From: Flavobacteriales bacterium
GTDB taxonomy: Bacteria; Bacteroidota; Bacteroidia; Flavobacteriales_D; Crocinitomicaceae
Assembly: GCA_947476515.1 (NCBI GenBank)
Contig: CANJQZ010000008.1
Span: 1-22,472, forward strand
Reading direction: 5' to 3'
Length of the DNA stretch: 22,472 bases
In this document: positions 6,277-14,201 of the stretch, piece by piece
How the letters are laid out: the number at the start of each line of letters is the position of its first letter
How positions within the stretch are numbered: position 1 is the first letter of the stretch
Translations under genes and position numbers: made by a program
The notes under the pieces: model-generated
Told to the model about the DNA's origin: nothing
The model's input: only the letters and a program-made list of their open reading frames with translations
Database searches by the model: none

Positions 6277-8613
6277 CTAAAATTTAAAACTAAGACCCAT
6301 ACTTGGTAAAATCGGGAATTGATATATTTGTTTTGAAGTGACCCTATTCACATAAAAAATATTTTTTCTATTGTAGACATTCGTTATACTTCCTACAAGT
6401 TCAAGTACTGTTTTATTTTTGAAAGTAAAATGTTTTTTTACTGTAACATCTAGTCGGTGATAATAGGGTAGGCGTTGACTGTTAAAGTTCCCAAGAATGG
6501 TAGTAATAGTACTTGGGTTATTGGTAACATAATTGGTCGTTACTCCTCCATTAAAGTTTTCTGCTTGATAGTATCCTGCAGTTGGGGTGAATGGTAAGCC
6601 AGAACCAAGATTCCACCTAACATTCAATTCGACATCTTTTTTCTTACCGAATAAATAGGACCCTACTAAATTTAAATTGTGTCTTCTGTCAAATACTGGA
6701 AAATAGGTAACAAATCCATCCCATCTGGTGGAGTAGCCATAGGAATATACGCCCCAAAGAAACAAGCGGTCTTTATTGTATTTTAGCAAAATATCAACAC
6801 CTAAGGATCTACCAGACTCCAAAATAAAATCTTTTTTATAGATATCATCAATTTGCTCAAATTGAGAAATATCTTCGTATAATTTATTTTGATTGATATT
6901 ACTCAATTGAGTAAAATATTTATAATATCCTTCAATATTTAAGCTGGCATATTTCCCCAAGTCGTATTCAATTCCTGCGATAGCATGCCAAGCATATTGC
7001 AAACCATTTTTAGTATTTTTTACATTTTGAAATTCTGTCACAAATGTAGTTTGCACATTAGTAGGAGCTGAGAGTAGACCATTGAATAGATTGATGATAT
7101 CCTTGTCAGATGAAGCAGAGGTGAAGTTTTGCGAGTAGCGACCTCCGGAGAATTTAAATCTTAATTTGTCAGTTGCATTGTATTTTAGTCCTATCCGAGG
7201 TTCAGGAGACACCGTCCCAAGTGAGGTGTATGCTTGAATTCTGAATCCAGCTTGCATCACCCATCGAACGCCAACTTTTCTGTAATTTAAATAACCACCA
7301 ATTTCAGTTGTAAAATTCGTAGCTTCTATTTTCCTTTTGACTTCATTATAAGTAACAAATTCAGTATTGAAGCCATTTAAATTAAATCCATAGCTCAATT
7401 CACTTTCATCTTTCAAGAAATAACTAAAGTCAAATCCTAAATCGAAACCACCAATTTTTGAATACCTAGGTTCAGTTGTACTTTCTGAAAAAGTTGTCAT
7501 ATAATTACTTCCATTGACATGACCTCTAATAAATACTGGTGAACCACTTGGTATCATTAAAAAATTCAAACCACCACCAGATGCTTGCCAATTTAAATCT
7601 GCTACATTATAATTCACACTATCTTGATTGTGGAATCCAAATACACTCACCTTCGAGCCACCATCACCGGTAAAAGTTACCTTACCATATAAATCAGTAA
7701 AATTAAAAGGAAGGCCATTGCCATCATTAATATTTGGATATAGTGATTTTGATGTATAATCTAACAAACTTTTTTTAGCAGAAAAAACATACGAACCTGC
7801 TGCTGGAGCATCATTTTTGATTTTACCGATGGGTCCTTCAAGTACTAGTTTGGCTAAAAAAGGGGAAGCGGATAATTTACCGCTAAATTTTTTTCTATTC
7901 CCGTCACGATAAGTAATATCCATTACAGATGATATTCTGCCGCCATATTTACTTTCAAACCCGCCAGTGTAAACATCAATATTTTTAACCAATTCAGTTT
8001 CGAAAATGGAAAAGAAACCAATAGAGTGAAACGGATTGTAGATAGTCATTCCATCTAGAAGAACTTTATTTTGTATTGGGGTGCCACCACGCACATACAA
8101 CTGTCCACCTTGATCACCTGTTGTAATAACACCAGGTGTAACGCTGATAGCTCCCACGATATCATTTTCAGCTCCGTAACTTGGAATCCTTTCTAGGGCA
8201 TGTTGATCTAATTTTACTTTTCCGATTTCAATTTCGGTGCGCTTTGACTTATCTGCAGCTGTGATATCGATTTGACCAAATACTTTTAAATCATCATTTC
8301 TTATCAGCTCGATAGTAACATCTAAAATACGCTTTCCTTCTTTGAAGTTGATATCAACAAAGAATTTTTTGTACTTAGGATTGTCAATTTTAATAATGTA
8401 ATTCCCTAACCCTAATTTAGGAATGGAAAAGAGACCATTTATATCAGTGACAGCACCAGCGATAATAGTGCTATCTTTTTTTAATAATTTCACTTTTTGA
8501 AAACTCATTGCATCCCCATTGGACTTATCGTAAATATATCCACGGACATTATAATCTTGAGCTGACAGTGAAAGTTGAAGAAAAAATGAAAAAAGAAGAA
8601 AAGCGTATTTCAT
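6277..8613 (-). CDS. TonB-dependent outer-membrane receptor with carboxypeptidase-regulatory domain
   Basis: This 778-residue protein is predicted to sit in the outer membrane and import a substrate using TonB energy. A signal peptide (cleavage near SLSA-QD, residue 18) precedes a CarboxypepD_reg-like beta domain (about 20-110). A plug domain (about 130-235) follows, with DIVGAISVTPGVIT, GGQLYVRGGTPIQNKVLLDG and GGFESKYGGRISSVMDI. The rest is a 22-strand-type beta barrel rich in aromatic and Gly residues and ending in Phe (GLSFKF), as outer-membrane barrels do. The ligand cannot be told from sequence, and no SusD partner is adjacent, which argues against a standard polysaccharide locus. It lies 226 bases downstream of the FISUMP gene and 5 bases upstream of the DUF1015 gene. 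Confidence 0.93.
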   Translation of the reverse strand: MKYAFLLFSFFLQLSLSAQDYNVRGYIYDKSNGDAMSFQKVKLLKKDSTIIAGAVTDINGLFSIPKLGLGNYIIKIDNPKYKKFFVDINFKEGKRILDVTIELIRNDDLKVFGQIDITAADKSKRTEIEIGKVKLDQHALERIPSYGAENDIVGAISVTPGVITTGDQGGQLYVRGGTPIQNKVLLDGMTIYNPFHSIGFFSIFETELVKNIDVYTGGFESKYGGRISSVMDITYRDGNRKKFSGKLSASPFLAKLVLEGPIGKIKNDAPAAGSYVFSAKKSLLDYTSKSLYPNINDGNGLPFNFTDLYGKVTFTGDGGSKVSVFGFHNQDSVNYNVADLNWQASGGGLNFLMIPSGSPVFIRGHVNGSNYMTTFSESTTEPRYSKIGGFDLGFDFSYFLKDESELSYGFNLNGFNTEFVTYNEVKRKIEATNFTTEIGGYLNYRKVGVRWVMQAGFRIQAYTSLGTVSPEPRIGLKYNATDKLRFKFSGGRYSQNFTSASSDKDIINLFNGLLSAPTNVQTTFVTEFQNVKNTKNGLQYAWHAIAGIEYDLGKYASLNIEGYYKYFTQLSNINQNKLYEDISQFEQIDDIYKKDFILESGRSLGVDILLKYNKDRLFLWGVYSYGYSTRWDGFVTYFPVFDRRHNLNLVGSYLFGKKKDVELNVRWNLGSGLPFTPTAGYYQAENFNGGVTTNYVTNNPSTITTILGNFNSQRLPYYHRLDVTVKKHFTFKNKTVLELVGSITNVYNRKNIFYVNRVTSKQIYQFPILPSMGLSFKF

Positions 8614-8839
8614 GTAAAAGTTTTGAGTCCCGAATTTAAGCTTTTACATTCAAAATACATGGATATATTGAAAAAAAATACTTTTTATTCAATAATTTCT
8701 CAAAGAAAATTGCACTTAAATAAATATATTGCTTTTAACTAAATTTTTTATTTTTTAATCTTTTTTTATTTATAAGCAAGGTATTACTTGACATAACCCA
8801 ATAACATACAATAAGTTATATAATATTTAAGTTGTTTTA
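8614..8839. other. AT-rich intergenic region upstream of the TonB-dependent receptor gene
   Basis: This 226-base stretch is very AT-rich and has no ORF worth keeping. It must carry the end of the FISUMP transcript and any promoter of the receptor gene. On the minus strand TTTCTTTG (8701-8708) and a near -7 TATTTTG (8654-8660) are imperfect -7 candidates, without a good -33 partner. No strong hairpin with a U-tract was found. Confidence 0.4.
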
Positions 8840-9544
8840 TCAATCTCTAATACAACGAACACTCATCCCATTATTTTTGCTCCGATAACCTCTAATTAGT
8901 TGGTCATGGTAATAACCTAATTGTCTATAATAGGCGCTATCTGCAGCGCTCTCTGAAAGACTCCACCAAAAACCTGAAACACCTGAATAACAGAATAATC
9001 CTTCATTGAATTCTCTAATTCCTCCAGGATAACCATTAAAACCACTTTCGTTGGATCCATTTCCATTACTATTCCAACCACTTGTTGCTTTCAATTTTTT
9101 ACCAGATGTTGCATCACCTCCTAAATAGGCACTTAAATTTGCCCATTCAGCATCGGTTGGAATATGCCAACCTGCAGGCGCGATTTCCCGCGAATCATTT
9201 ACAGCATACCAATTGTATAATCTTCCTTTGGATGGCTCATTCATGAAGTCACAAAAAGCGCTTGAGGTTAAAGTTCCCCAAGCGGCAAATTGACCGCAAG
9301 GAATCAAGTCTCCATTTCGAAAAGATGTTGCTTTTAAGTCACTTGTCATCCAAATTTGATTTCCGATTTTAATCGATCCAAAGCTATTACCATTAATGTC
9401 TTTATAAATACATGAACCATCTTCGTTTTTCGCTTTAGTATCATAATTACTAGCAATTGGATCAGTACAACCAATTTTTTTGCAAGAAGTAATTGTTGTG
9501 ATTCCAATTATTGTTAGCGGAAGTAATAGAAATAAATTTCTCAT
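8840..9544 (-). CDS. FISUMP-domain lipoprotein (Fibrobacter succinogenes major paralogous domain)
   Basis: The 234 residues begin with a lipoprotein signal: a hydrophobic stretch to ITTITSC, with Cys21 as the lipid-modified residue. This predicts a cell-envelope lipoprotein. Next is a short Cys motif, GCTDPIASNY ending EDGSC (residues 25-45). It resembles the CTDP-xA-NY-DGSC units that occur, often repeated, in secreted Bacteroidota proteins. From about residue 54 the FISUMP domain follows, with IKIGNQIWMTSDLKA, GRLYNWYAVND, GWHIPTDAEWANL, LKATSGWN, GFNGYPGG, GFWWSLSES and the terminal MSVRCIRD. Function is unknown; the domain is common on surface and secreted proteins and is thought to have a binding role. 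It lies between ftsY and the receptor gene, where other Bacteroidota usually have rimO after ftsY. Confidence 0.9.
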   Translation of the reverse strand: MRNLFLLLPLTIIGITTITSCKKIGCTDPIASNYDTKAKNEDGSCIYKDINGNSFGSIKIGNQIWMTSDLKATSFRNGDLIPCGQFAAWGTLTSSAFCDFMNEPSKGRLYNWYAVNDSREIAPAGWHIPTDAEWANLSAYLGGDATSGKKLKATSGWNSNGNGSNESGFNGYPGGIREFNEGLFCYSGVSGFWWSLSESAADSAYYRQLGYYHDQLIRGYRSKNNGMSVRCIRD

Positions 9545-9623
9545 AATAAAAGAATTAAAGGATAAATACTAAAATCGATTTTCGTCTTACTTTTTAAATA
9601 CTATAGAGAATTATTGTAAAACG

Positions 9624-9686
9624 GTTCTATTTTGAGAACGCTGACTTTTTTTAATAGTTGCTTCATTCTCTATTGCAATAATAGAG
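9624..9686. repeat. Two small inverted repeats downstream of ftsY
   Basis: GTTCT-(6)-AGAAC spans 9624-9639, and CTCTATT-GCAAT-AATAGAG spans 9668-9686. On the minus strand the first is followed by CGTTTT, a weak terminator candidate for ftsY. The second has a 7-bp arm but no U-tract. Either could be chance in AT-rich DNA. Confidence 0.3.
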
Positions 9687-9742
9687 GGTTGTATTAAAGC
9701 TATCAAGTAAGGTAATTAGTGAATTAAAGAAATTTCTTAATA

Positions 9743-10693
9743 TTATTCGGACATCAAGGAATTGACAAATGCTTCCCGGTCAAATAGTTGAAGATCCTCC
9801 ATTTTTTCACCTACGCCAATATATTTCACAGGAATATTCATTTGATCAGAAATCCCAATGACTACTCCGCCTTTTGCGGTACCGTCTAACTTTGTTACTG
9901 CCAAAGCATTAATCTCTGTGGCTTGTGAAAACTGTTTCGCTTGTTCAAAGGCGTTTTGACCAGTAGAACCATCGATAACCAATAGTATTTCATGAGGTGC
10001 GCCAGGAATTACTTTTTCCATTACGCGTTTAATTTTACTTAATTCCGCCATGAGATTTATTTTATTGTGCAATCTCCCTGCGGTATCGATAATAACAACA
10101 TCTGCTTTCTGTGCTTTTGCTGATTGAAGTGTATCAAAAGCCACACTTGCAGGATCAGCATTCATTCCTTGTTGTATGATTTCAACGCCAACGCGTTCTG
10201 ACCAAATGATTAATTGATCTACCGCTGCTGCACGAAAAGTATCTGCAGCACCTAGAACTACTTTTTTACCTGATTTTTTAAATTGATAGGCTAATTTACC
10301 AATGGTAGTAGTTTTTCCAACTCCATTTACCCCAACAACCATTATTACATAAGGGTCATTTTGAGGTGAAGGATTTGGCGCATCAAATTTTGCATTATTT
10401 TCAGCAAGTAGGCCAATTATTTCAGCGCGTAAAATACCATTGAGTTCGTATGTGTTGAGAACCTTGTCTCTTGAAACCCTATTTTGAATTCGTTCGATGA
10501 TTTTTAGGGTAGTTTGAACACCAACATCAGAGGAAATTAAAATTTCTTCTAATTGATCTAATACTTCCTCATCTACCTTTGATTTCCCAACGATTGCTCT
10601 TGTTATCTTCGATAGAAAGGATTGCTTAGAAACCGCTAAACCTTCATCAAGATTTTCTTTTTTTGCCCGAGAAAAAAAATCAAATAAGCCCAT
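9743..10693 (-). CDS. ftsY: Signal recognition particle receptor FtsY
   Basis: FtsY is the SRP receptor GTPase that docks ribosome-nascent-chain-SRP complexes at the inner membrane and hands them to SecYEG. With the start at ATG 10693 (MGLFDFFSRAKK) it has 316 residues: a short amphipathic N-terminus, the helical N domain, and the NG GTPase domain. The GTPase motifs are present: GVNGVGKTTT (G1, residues 121-130), DTFRAAAVDQL, DTAGRL (G3), TKLDGTAKGG (G4), and GVGEKMEDLQLFD at the end. The long acidic A domain of E. coli FtsY is absent, as is usual in this phylum. An upstream in-frame codon at 10717 would place the start inside the terminator hairpin, so ATG 10693 is preferred. It follows rpmB-rpmG-DUF4295, but a strong terminator lies just before its start. 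Confidence 0.96.
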   Translation of the reverse strand: MGLFDFFSRAKKENLDEGLAVSKQSFLSKITRAIVGKSKVDEEVLDQLEEILISSDVGVQTTLKIIERIQNRVSRDKVLNTYELNGILRAEIIGLLAENNAKFDAPNPSPQNDPYVIMVVGVNGVGKTTTIGKLAYQFKKSGKKVVLGAADTFRAAAVDQLIIWSERVGVEIIQQGMNADPASVAFDTLQSAKAQKADVVIIDTAGRLHNKINLMAELSKIKRVMEKVIPGAPHEILLVIDGSTGQNAFEQAKQFSQATEINALAVTKLDGTAKGGVVIGISDQMNIPVKYIGVGEKMEDLQLFDREAFVNSLMSE

Positions 10694-10700
10694 AATATTG

Positions 10701-10729
10701 AAAAAAAAAGCCTCCAAAAAAGGAAGCTT
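10701..10729 (-). terminator. Intrinsic terminator after DUF4295, ending just before ftsY
   Basis: The minus strand forms AAGCTTCC - TTTTTT - GGAGGCTT, an 8-bp stem with one G-U pair and a 6-base loop, followed by seven further T residues (10701-10707). The U-tract ends seven bases before the ftsY ATG. It should terminate most transcription from the ribosomal-protein genes. Confidence 0.85.
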
Positions 10730-10754
10730 AAGTATTTTTAAATGTATTACACAA

Positions 10755-10910
10755 TTAACCTTTAGTAAACCATTCTTTTACTTTGTCATTGTGTACAATT
10801 TCTTGTTTGAAAGAGTAAGCTCCAGTCTTTTCAGACTTCACCATTTTAATCACTTTCGTATGCTCTTTTCCGCCACCTTTTTGTAGTGTTGCAACAACTT
10901 TCTTTGCCAT
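10755..10910 (-). CDS. DUF4295 small protein, Bacteroidota ribosomal protein bL38
   Basis: The minus strand encodes a 51-residue basic protein starting MAKKVVATLQKGGGKEHTKV and ending VKEWFTKG. It is short but unmistakably the DUF4295 family, which in Bacteroidota sits directly after rpmB and rpmG. From memory, cryo-EM of the Flavobacterium johnsoniae ribosome identified this family as an additional large-subunit protein, named bL38; that link is literature recall rather than something visible here. Lys and Gly richness fits an rRNA-binding protein. The ATG at 10910 is 7 bases after the rpmG stop, and a strong terminator follows 25 bases after the TAA, so it is the last gene of the rpmB-rpmG unit. 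Confidence 0.9.
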   Translation of the reverse strand: MAKKVVATLQKGGGKEHTKVIKMVKSEKTGAYSFKQEIVHNDKVKEWFTKG

Positions 10911-10917
10911 GACTTAA

Positions 10918-11106
10918 TTATTTAATTTCTTTATGAATTGTATATTTCTTAAGAATCGGATTGAATTTTTTAATTTCCATTCTATCCGGAGTATTCTTAC
11001 GATTCTTTGTAGTAATGTAACGAGATGTTCCCGCCATTCCTGTGGTTTTGTGCTCTGTGCACTCAAGAATTACTTGGATTCTATTACCTTTTGATTTCTT
11101 AGCCAT
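10918..11106 (-). CDS. rpmG: 50S ribosomal protein bL33
   Basis: This 62-residue basic protein of the large ribosomal subunit, near the E site, has the bL33 core [33 protein letters not shown] and [10 protein letters not shown]. Only one cysteine remains (in LECTEH) of the four that bind zinc in the C+ form, so this is a zinc-free C- paralogue. The short insertion GMAGTS before SRY is, as I recall, normal in Bacteroidota. The gene lies 33 bases after rpmB and 7 bases before DUF4295, clearly in one ribosomal-protein transcription unit. No second, zinc-binding copy is seen in the window. Confidence 0.95.
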   Translation of the reverse strand: MAKKSKGNRIQVILECTEHKTTGMAGTSRYITTKNRKNTPDRMEIKKFNPILKKYTIHKEIK

Positions 11107-11139
11107 TTCTTTTACTTATTTCTGTTTCACAACAGTTGA

Positions 11140-11376
11140 TTATTTTAAAAACCCTTTTTTACGCGCTTCTTTAAGGCAAGCCACAAGACCATTCTTATTG
11201 ATTGTTCGTAAAGCAGATGTTGATATTTTTAATGTAATATAACGATCTTCTTCTGGAATGAAAAATTTCTTAGTTATAAGGTTAGGATAAAAACGACGCT
11301 TCGTTTTGCGATTAGAGTGAGAAACATTGTTCCCCACCATAACTGACTTTCCTGTTAATTGACAAACTCGAGACAT
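11140..11376 (-). CDS. rpmB: 50S ribosomal protein bL28
   Basis: The 78-residue protein begins MSRVCQLTGKSVMVGNNVSHS and continues NRKTKRRFYPNL, the classical bL28 N-terminus, then ends with STSALRTINKNGLVACLKEA and a basic tail. It is a structural component of the large ribosomal subunit. The open frame extends further upstream to 11445, but the added residues are unlike bL28 and lie over the promoter, so ATG 11376 is the start. It is the first gene of the rpmB-rpmG-DUF4295 unit. cinA ends 147 bases upstream on the same strand, and a promoter candidate lies in that gap. Confidence 0.96.
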   Translation of the reverse strand: MSRVCQLTGKSVMVGNNVSHSNRKTKRRFYPNLITKKFFIPEEDRYITLKISTSALRTINKNGLVACLKEARKKGFLK

Positions 11377-11410
11377 GTGTGATAGTTTATTGTAAATCTT
11401 TAAGCGGGTG

Positions 11411-11442
11411 CAAAGAAAAGATATTTTTCCAATAAATACAAA
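11411..11442 (-). promoter_or_regulatory. Putative promoter of the rpmB-rpmG-DUF4295 unit
   Basis: On the minus strand TTTG (11439-11442) is separated by 20 bases from TTTCTTTG (11411-11418), one mismatch from TAnnTTTG. It lies 34 bases upstream of rpmB ATG. The spacing is right for the Bacteroidota housekeeping sigma factor. Confidence 0.45.
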
Positions 11443-11523
11443 CAAAAACCAATCTTTTTTTAATATTTCTTCAAACTTAAATCATAGATTCTTGCTTAAA
11501 TTTAAAACAGTTGATTTGTTTTT

Positions 11524-12759
11524 TTAGCTAAGCACCTCATAGCGAAGTAAATTAAGTGCGGATGCTACAGCCATTTGTATATTTCTTTCTCTTTGATCTC
11601 CGTATTGAAAGGACTTTGAAATTGTCCTGGTTGAAGTTGCAATTGCAATCCAAACCAATCCAACTGGTTTAGTTTTAGTTCCTCCTGTTGGACCAGCAAT
11701 TCCTGTAGTAGAGATACAGACGGAAACATTTAACTTGTTCCTTCCACCTTCTGCCATCGCGCAGGCAACTTCTTGACTCACCGCCCCAAATTCTTCAATT
11801 AATCGAGCGTCCACTGCAGCTAGTTTGCTTTTCATTTCATTGCTGTAGGTCAATAAAGAACCCATAAAATATTCTGAAGCACCTGAAATAGAGCTGATTT
11901 GAGCTGCTAACATTCCACCTGTACAGCTTTCAACTGTGCCAATACTAAGATTTTTTTCTTTCAATTTGGCTCCAATAACTTCAGGTAGTTTATCTTCATT
12001 ATAACCATATAAAGCCTCTGGAATTAGTTGTTCTAATTTTTTAAAATAGGAATTAATTTCGTCTAATCCCTTTCGTTCATTTTGAGAAGTAATTCTTAAT
12101 TTAACGAATCCGGGAGAGGGTAAATAAGCAAGAGAAAAATTATCTTTCGTCAAAGCATCCTCCCAAGTTTTTATTTTTTCTGCTAAAAATGATTCTCCAA
12201 TACCTTGTGTAAGGGCAGTTTTATAATCTTTACCTTTTAAGTCAAAACGATTTTTTAAAAAAGGAATCAATTCTTCTTGTACAATTCCTTTCATTTCATA
12301 TGGAACACCAGGCAAACTAACAAAAATCTGATGTTTTTTCTCAATTAATATTCCAGCTGCAGTTCCGTAATTGTTATTTAGAACTTCACCTCCTTTTGGC
12401 ATCAAAGCTTGATGTTCATTCACCAATAACATAGGTCGATTTCGTTTCAGGAAATATTGTTCTATTTTTAATTTGACTTCTTCATTTATTTCAAGTTCCA
12501 TGTCAAAATAAGAAGCAAGAGTATGTTTTGTAATATCATCATTCGTTGGACCTAATCCACCCGTTATAATACACAATTGCGTGGTATTTTGAATATCATC
12601 TAAAGCATTTTTAATAGCATCTTCGGTATCAGATATCGTAACTACTTTAATGATTTTACATCCAAGAAGAGACAGTTCTTGACCTAACCAAGAGGCATTG
12701 GTATTTATGGTTTGACCAATTAGTAATTCATCTCCAATCGAAATAAGTTCTACCTTCAT
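11524..12759 (-). CDS. cinA: CinA family protein (N-terminal MoaB-like domain plus nicotinamide-nucleotide amidase domain)
   Basis: The 411 residues have the two-domain CinA layout. Residues about 1-170 are the MoaB/molybdopterin-binding-like domain with SIGDELLIGQTINTNASWLG and ITGGLGPTNDDITK, linked in relatives to ADP-ribose pyrophosphatase activity. Residues about 255-410 are the PncC-like domain with TVESCTGGMLAAQ, GSLLTYSNEMK, AVSQEVACAMAEG, TTGIAGPTGGT and GLVWIA. That domain deamidates nicotinamide mononucleotide to nicotinic acid mononucleotide in NAD recycling. The older competence-damage name does not prove a role in DNA uptake. The ATG overlaps the stop of the upstream rRNA methyltransferase gene by 4 bases (ATGA), so the two are translationally coupled. 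No strong terminator is visible after it. Confidence 0.95.
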   Translation of the reverse strand: MKVELISIGDELLIGQTINTNASWLGQELSLLGCKIIKVVTISDTEDAIKNALDDIQNTTQLCIITGGLGPTNDDITKHTLASYFDMELEINEEVKLKIEQYFLKRNRPMLLVNEHQALMPKGGEVLNNNYGTAAGILIEKKHQIFVSLPGVPYEMKGIVQEELIPFLKNRFDLKGKDYKTALTQGIGESFLAEKIKTWEDALTKDNFSLAYLPSPGFVKLRITSQNERKGLDEINSYFKKLEQLIPEALYGYNEDKLPEVIGAKLKEKNLSIGTVESCTGGMLAAQISSISGASEYFMGSLLTYSNEMKSKLAAVDARLIEEFGAVSQEVACAMAEGGRNKLNVSVCISTTGIAGPTGGTKTKPVGLVWIAIATSTRTISKSFQYGDQRERNIQMAVASALNLLRYEVLS

Positions 12760-14201
12760 TTCTTAACAAATTTCGCAATCGATTCTATGTGTCCTGTATG
12801 GGGGAATTGATCCACAAGGGTATATTTTTCGAGATCATATCCAGCATCAATAAGCAAGGAAGCATCTCTTGCTTGAGTAGAAGGGTTGCAGGATATATAG
12901 ACGATGGTTTTAGCTCCTAAATCGATTACTTTCTGCAAAGTTTTTGGAGCTATTCCTGCCCTTGGCGGATCCAAAATCAGAGCAGCTATTGCGCCCTCAA
13001 ATTCAGGCATTTGCTTTAAAAATTTTCCGACATCTGCAGCAAAAAAAGAAAGGTCTTCTAAGCCATTTAACTTGGCATTTCTTTTGGCGTCTTCAATGGC
13101 TTGTTCAACAATATCAACGCCAATTATTGAAATAGGGGCAAGTGATTTTAATTGTCGCTTTGCGATCAATTGCGCAATAGTACCTGTGCCGCAAAAGAGA
13201 TCTAAAACTACACTGTCTTTTTTCACTTCATCTTCTAATAAATAATCAATGGCTCTTGCATAGAGTAATTCTGCACAAGCTGGATTGGTTTGAAAGAAAC
13301 TTTCCATGCTAATTTCAAATCTCAATCCTGCAATAGTTTCTTCTACAATTCCTTTACCATAAAGCAATTTAGATTCTCCATTTTCTATTTTAGATCGATC
13401 CGCAACATTGTCATTAATGGTATGTTGAATCCCGGCGATTCTTTCTCCAAATAGGGAAATTAAATAAGCTGTAAATGCTTTCCCGTCGAAAATATGCAAG
13501 CCATCAGAAGAGGTAACTAGATTGATTAATAGTTGATTGGATTTAAAAGATTTTCGGATTACAATATGTCTAAAAAAACCTTCTTTTTTTGGTGGATGCC
13601 AAGCGGGTAGTGTACTTTGTTCTAAATGACTGCGAATCAAATGGAGTCTCGATTCCCATTCTTCATCAAAAAGCCCACTTGGTTTGTCTAAACTTTCCAC
13701 TTTCCACCAAGTTCCTCTGCGTTTGAAGCCCAAGGCAAATGCATTGTCTTTTTCAGTTCCGCTTTGCAATGAATGTTCGATAGAAGAGAAGCTATACTCC
13801 ATTTTATTCCGGTAAAAATAATGCAGTGGTGAACTGATAAAGCCATCATAAACTTCAGCAATATTTTTTATGCCCGAAATTTTACCAAAAGTACTTAATG
13901 TTGATTCTTCTTTCGCTTTTTCTTGAATTTTGGTAGGAACATAGATGTAAGGTCCTCCAGATATTTCTTGGAAATTCATTACTTCTTCATCAGGAGACCT
14001 CTGAATAACTTCAATTAATTGAGCTTCAGCATGATTTTTCCTTTTGACATCAATTTTTGCTTTTACAATTTGTCCTGGAAATGCATTGTCAACAAAAATA
14101 ATAAAATGAGAATCTTCAATGGGAATCCGAGAGATTCCTCTTCCTCCAAAACTATAGGCATGAATAGTCAATTCAACGATATCCCCTCTTGTCAATTTCA
14201 T
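12756..14201 (-). CDS. RlmD/TrmA-family RNA (uracil-C5)-methyltransferase lacking Fe-S cysteines
   Basis: This 481-residue enzyme should methylate C5 of a uracil in rRNA (RlmD targets U1939 of 23S rRNA) using SAM. An N-terminal TRAM domain (about 1-65) precedes a central region and a Rossmann methyltransferase domain. Motifs are SFFQTN (301-306), LDLFCGTGT (SAM loop), DPPRAG (411-416), SCNPSTQARD with the nucleophile Cys438, and HIES with the general base Glu473. All catalytic residues are intact. The 4Fe-4S cluster site, normally Cys-x5-Cys-x2-Cys near residue 80, reads Met75, Ser81, Pro84 with the GG retained, and no Cys is found near the fourth position (about 172). Hence the name RlmD is used for the family, not for a proven target. 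It overlaps lpxA by one base and cinA by four. Confidence 0.9.
   Translation of the reverse strand: MKLTRGDIVELTIHAYSFGGRGISRIPIEDSHFIIFVDNAFPGQIVKAKIDVKRKNHAEAQLIEVIQRSPDEEVMNFQEISGGPYIYVPTKIQEKAKEESTLSTFGKISGIKNIAEVYDGFISSPLHYFYRNKMEYSFSSIEHSLQSGTEKDNAFALGFKRRGTWWKVESLDKPSGLFDEEWESRLHLIRSHLEQSTLPAWHPPKKEGFFRHIVIRKSFKSNQLLINLVTSSDGLHIFDGKAFTAYLISLFGERIAGIQHTINDNVADRSKIENGESKLLYGKGIVEETIAGLRFEISMESFFQTNPACAELLYARAIDYLLEDEVKKDSVVLDLFCGTGTIAQLIAKRQLKSLAPISIIGVDIVEQAIEDAKRNAKLNGLEDLSFFAADVGKFLKQMPEFEGAIAALILDPPRAGIAPKTLQKVIDLGAKTIVYISCNPSTQARDASLLIDAGYDLEKYTLVDQFPHTGHIESIAKFVKK

Noticed and set aside
11018..11106. Loss of zinc cysteines and insertion in bL33 as a novelty
   Set aside because: Zinc-free bL33 is widespread and the insertion seems normal for Bacteroidota.
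10698..11242. Plus-strand ORFs of 62 and 66 residues across the ribosomal-protein genes
   Set aside because: They are antisense to rpmG, rpmB and DUF4295 and begin over the terminator or inside genes; composition is that of reverse-frame translation.
11524..12759. CinA as evidence for a DNA-uptake system
   Set aside because: No competence genes are nearby, and the protein is better explained by nicotinamide-nucleotide recycling.
12904..13245. Plus-strand ORFs of 113 and 63 residues
   Set aside because: They are antisense to the methyltransferase gene, whose motifs are unambiguous; no promoter or homology clue supports them.
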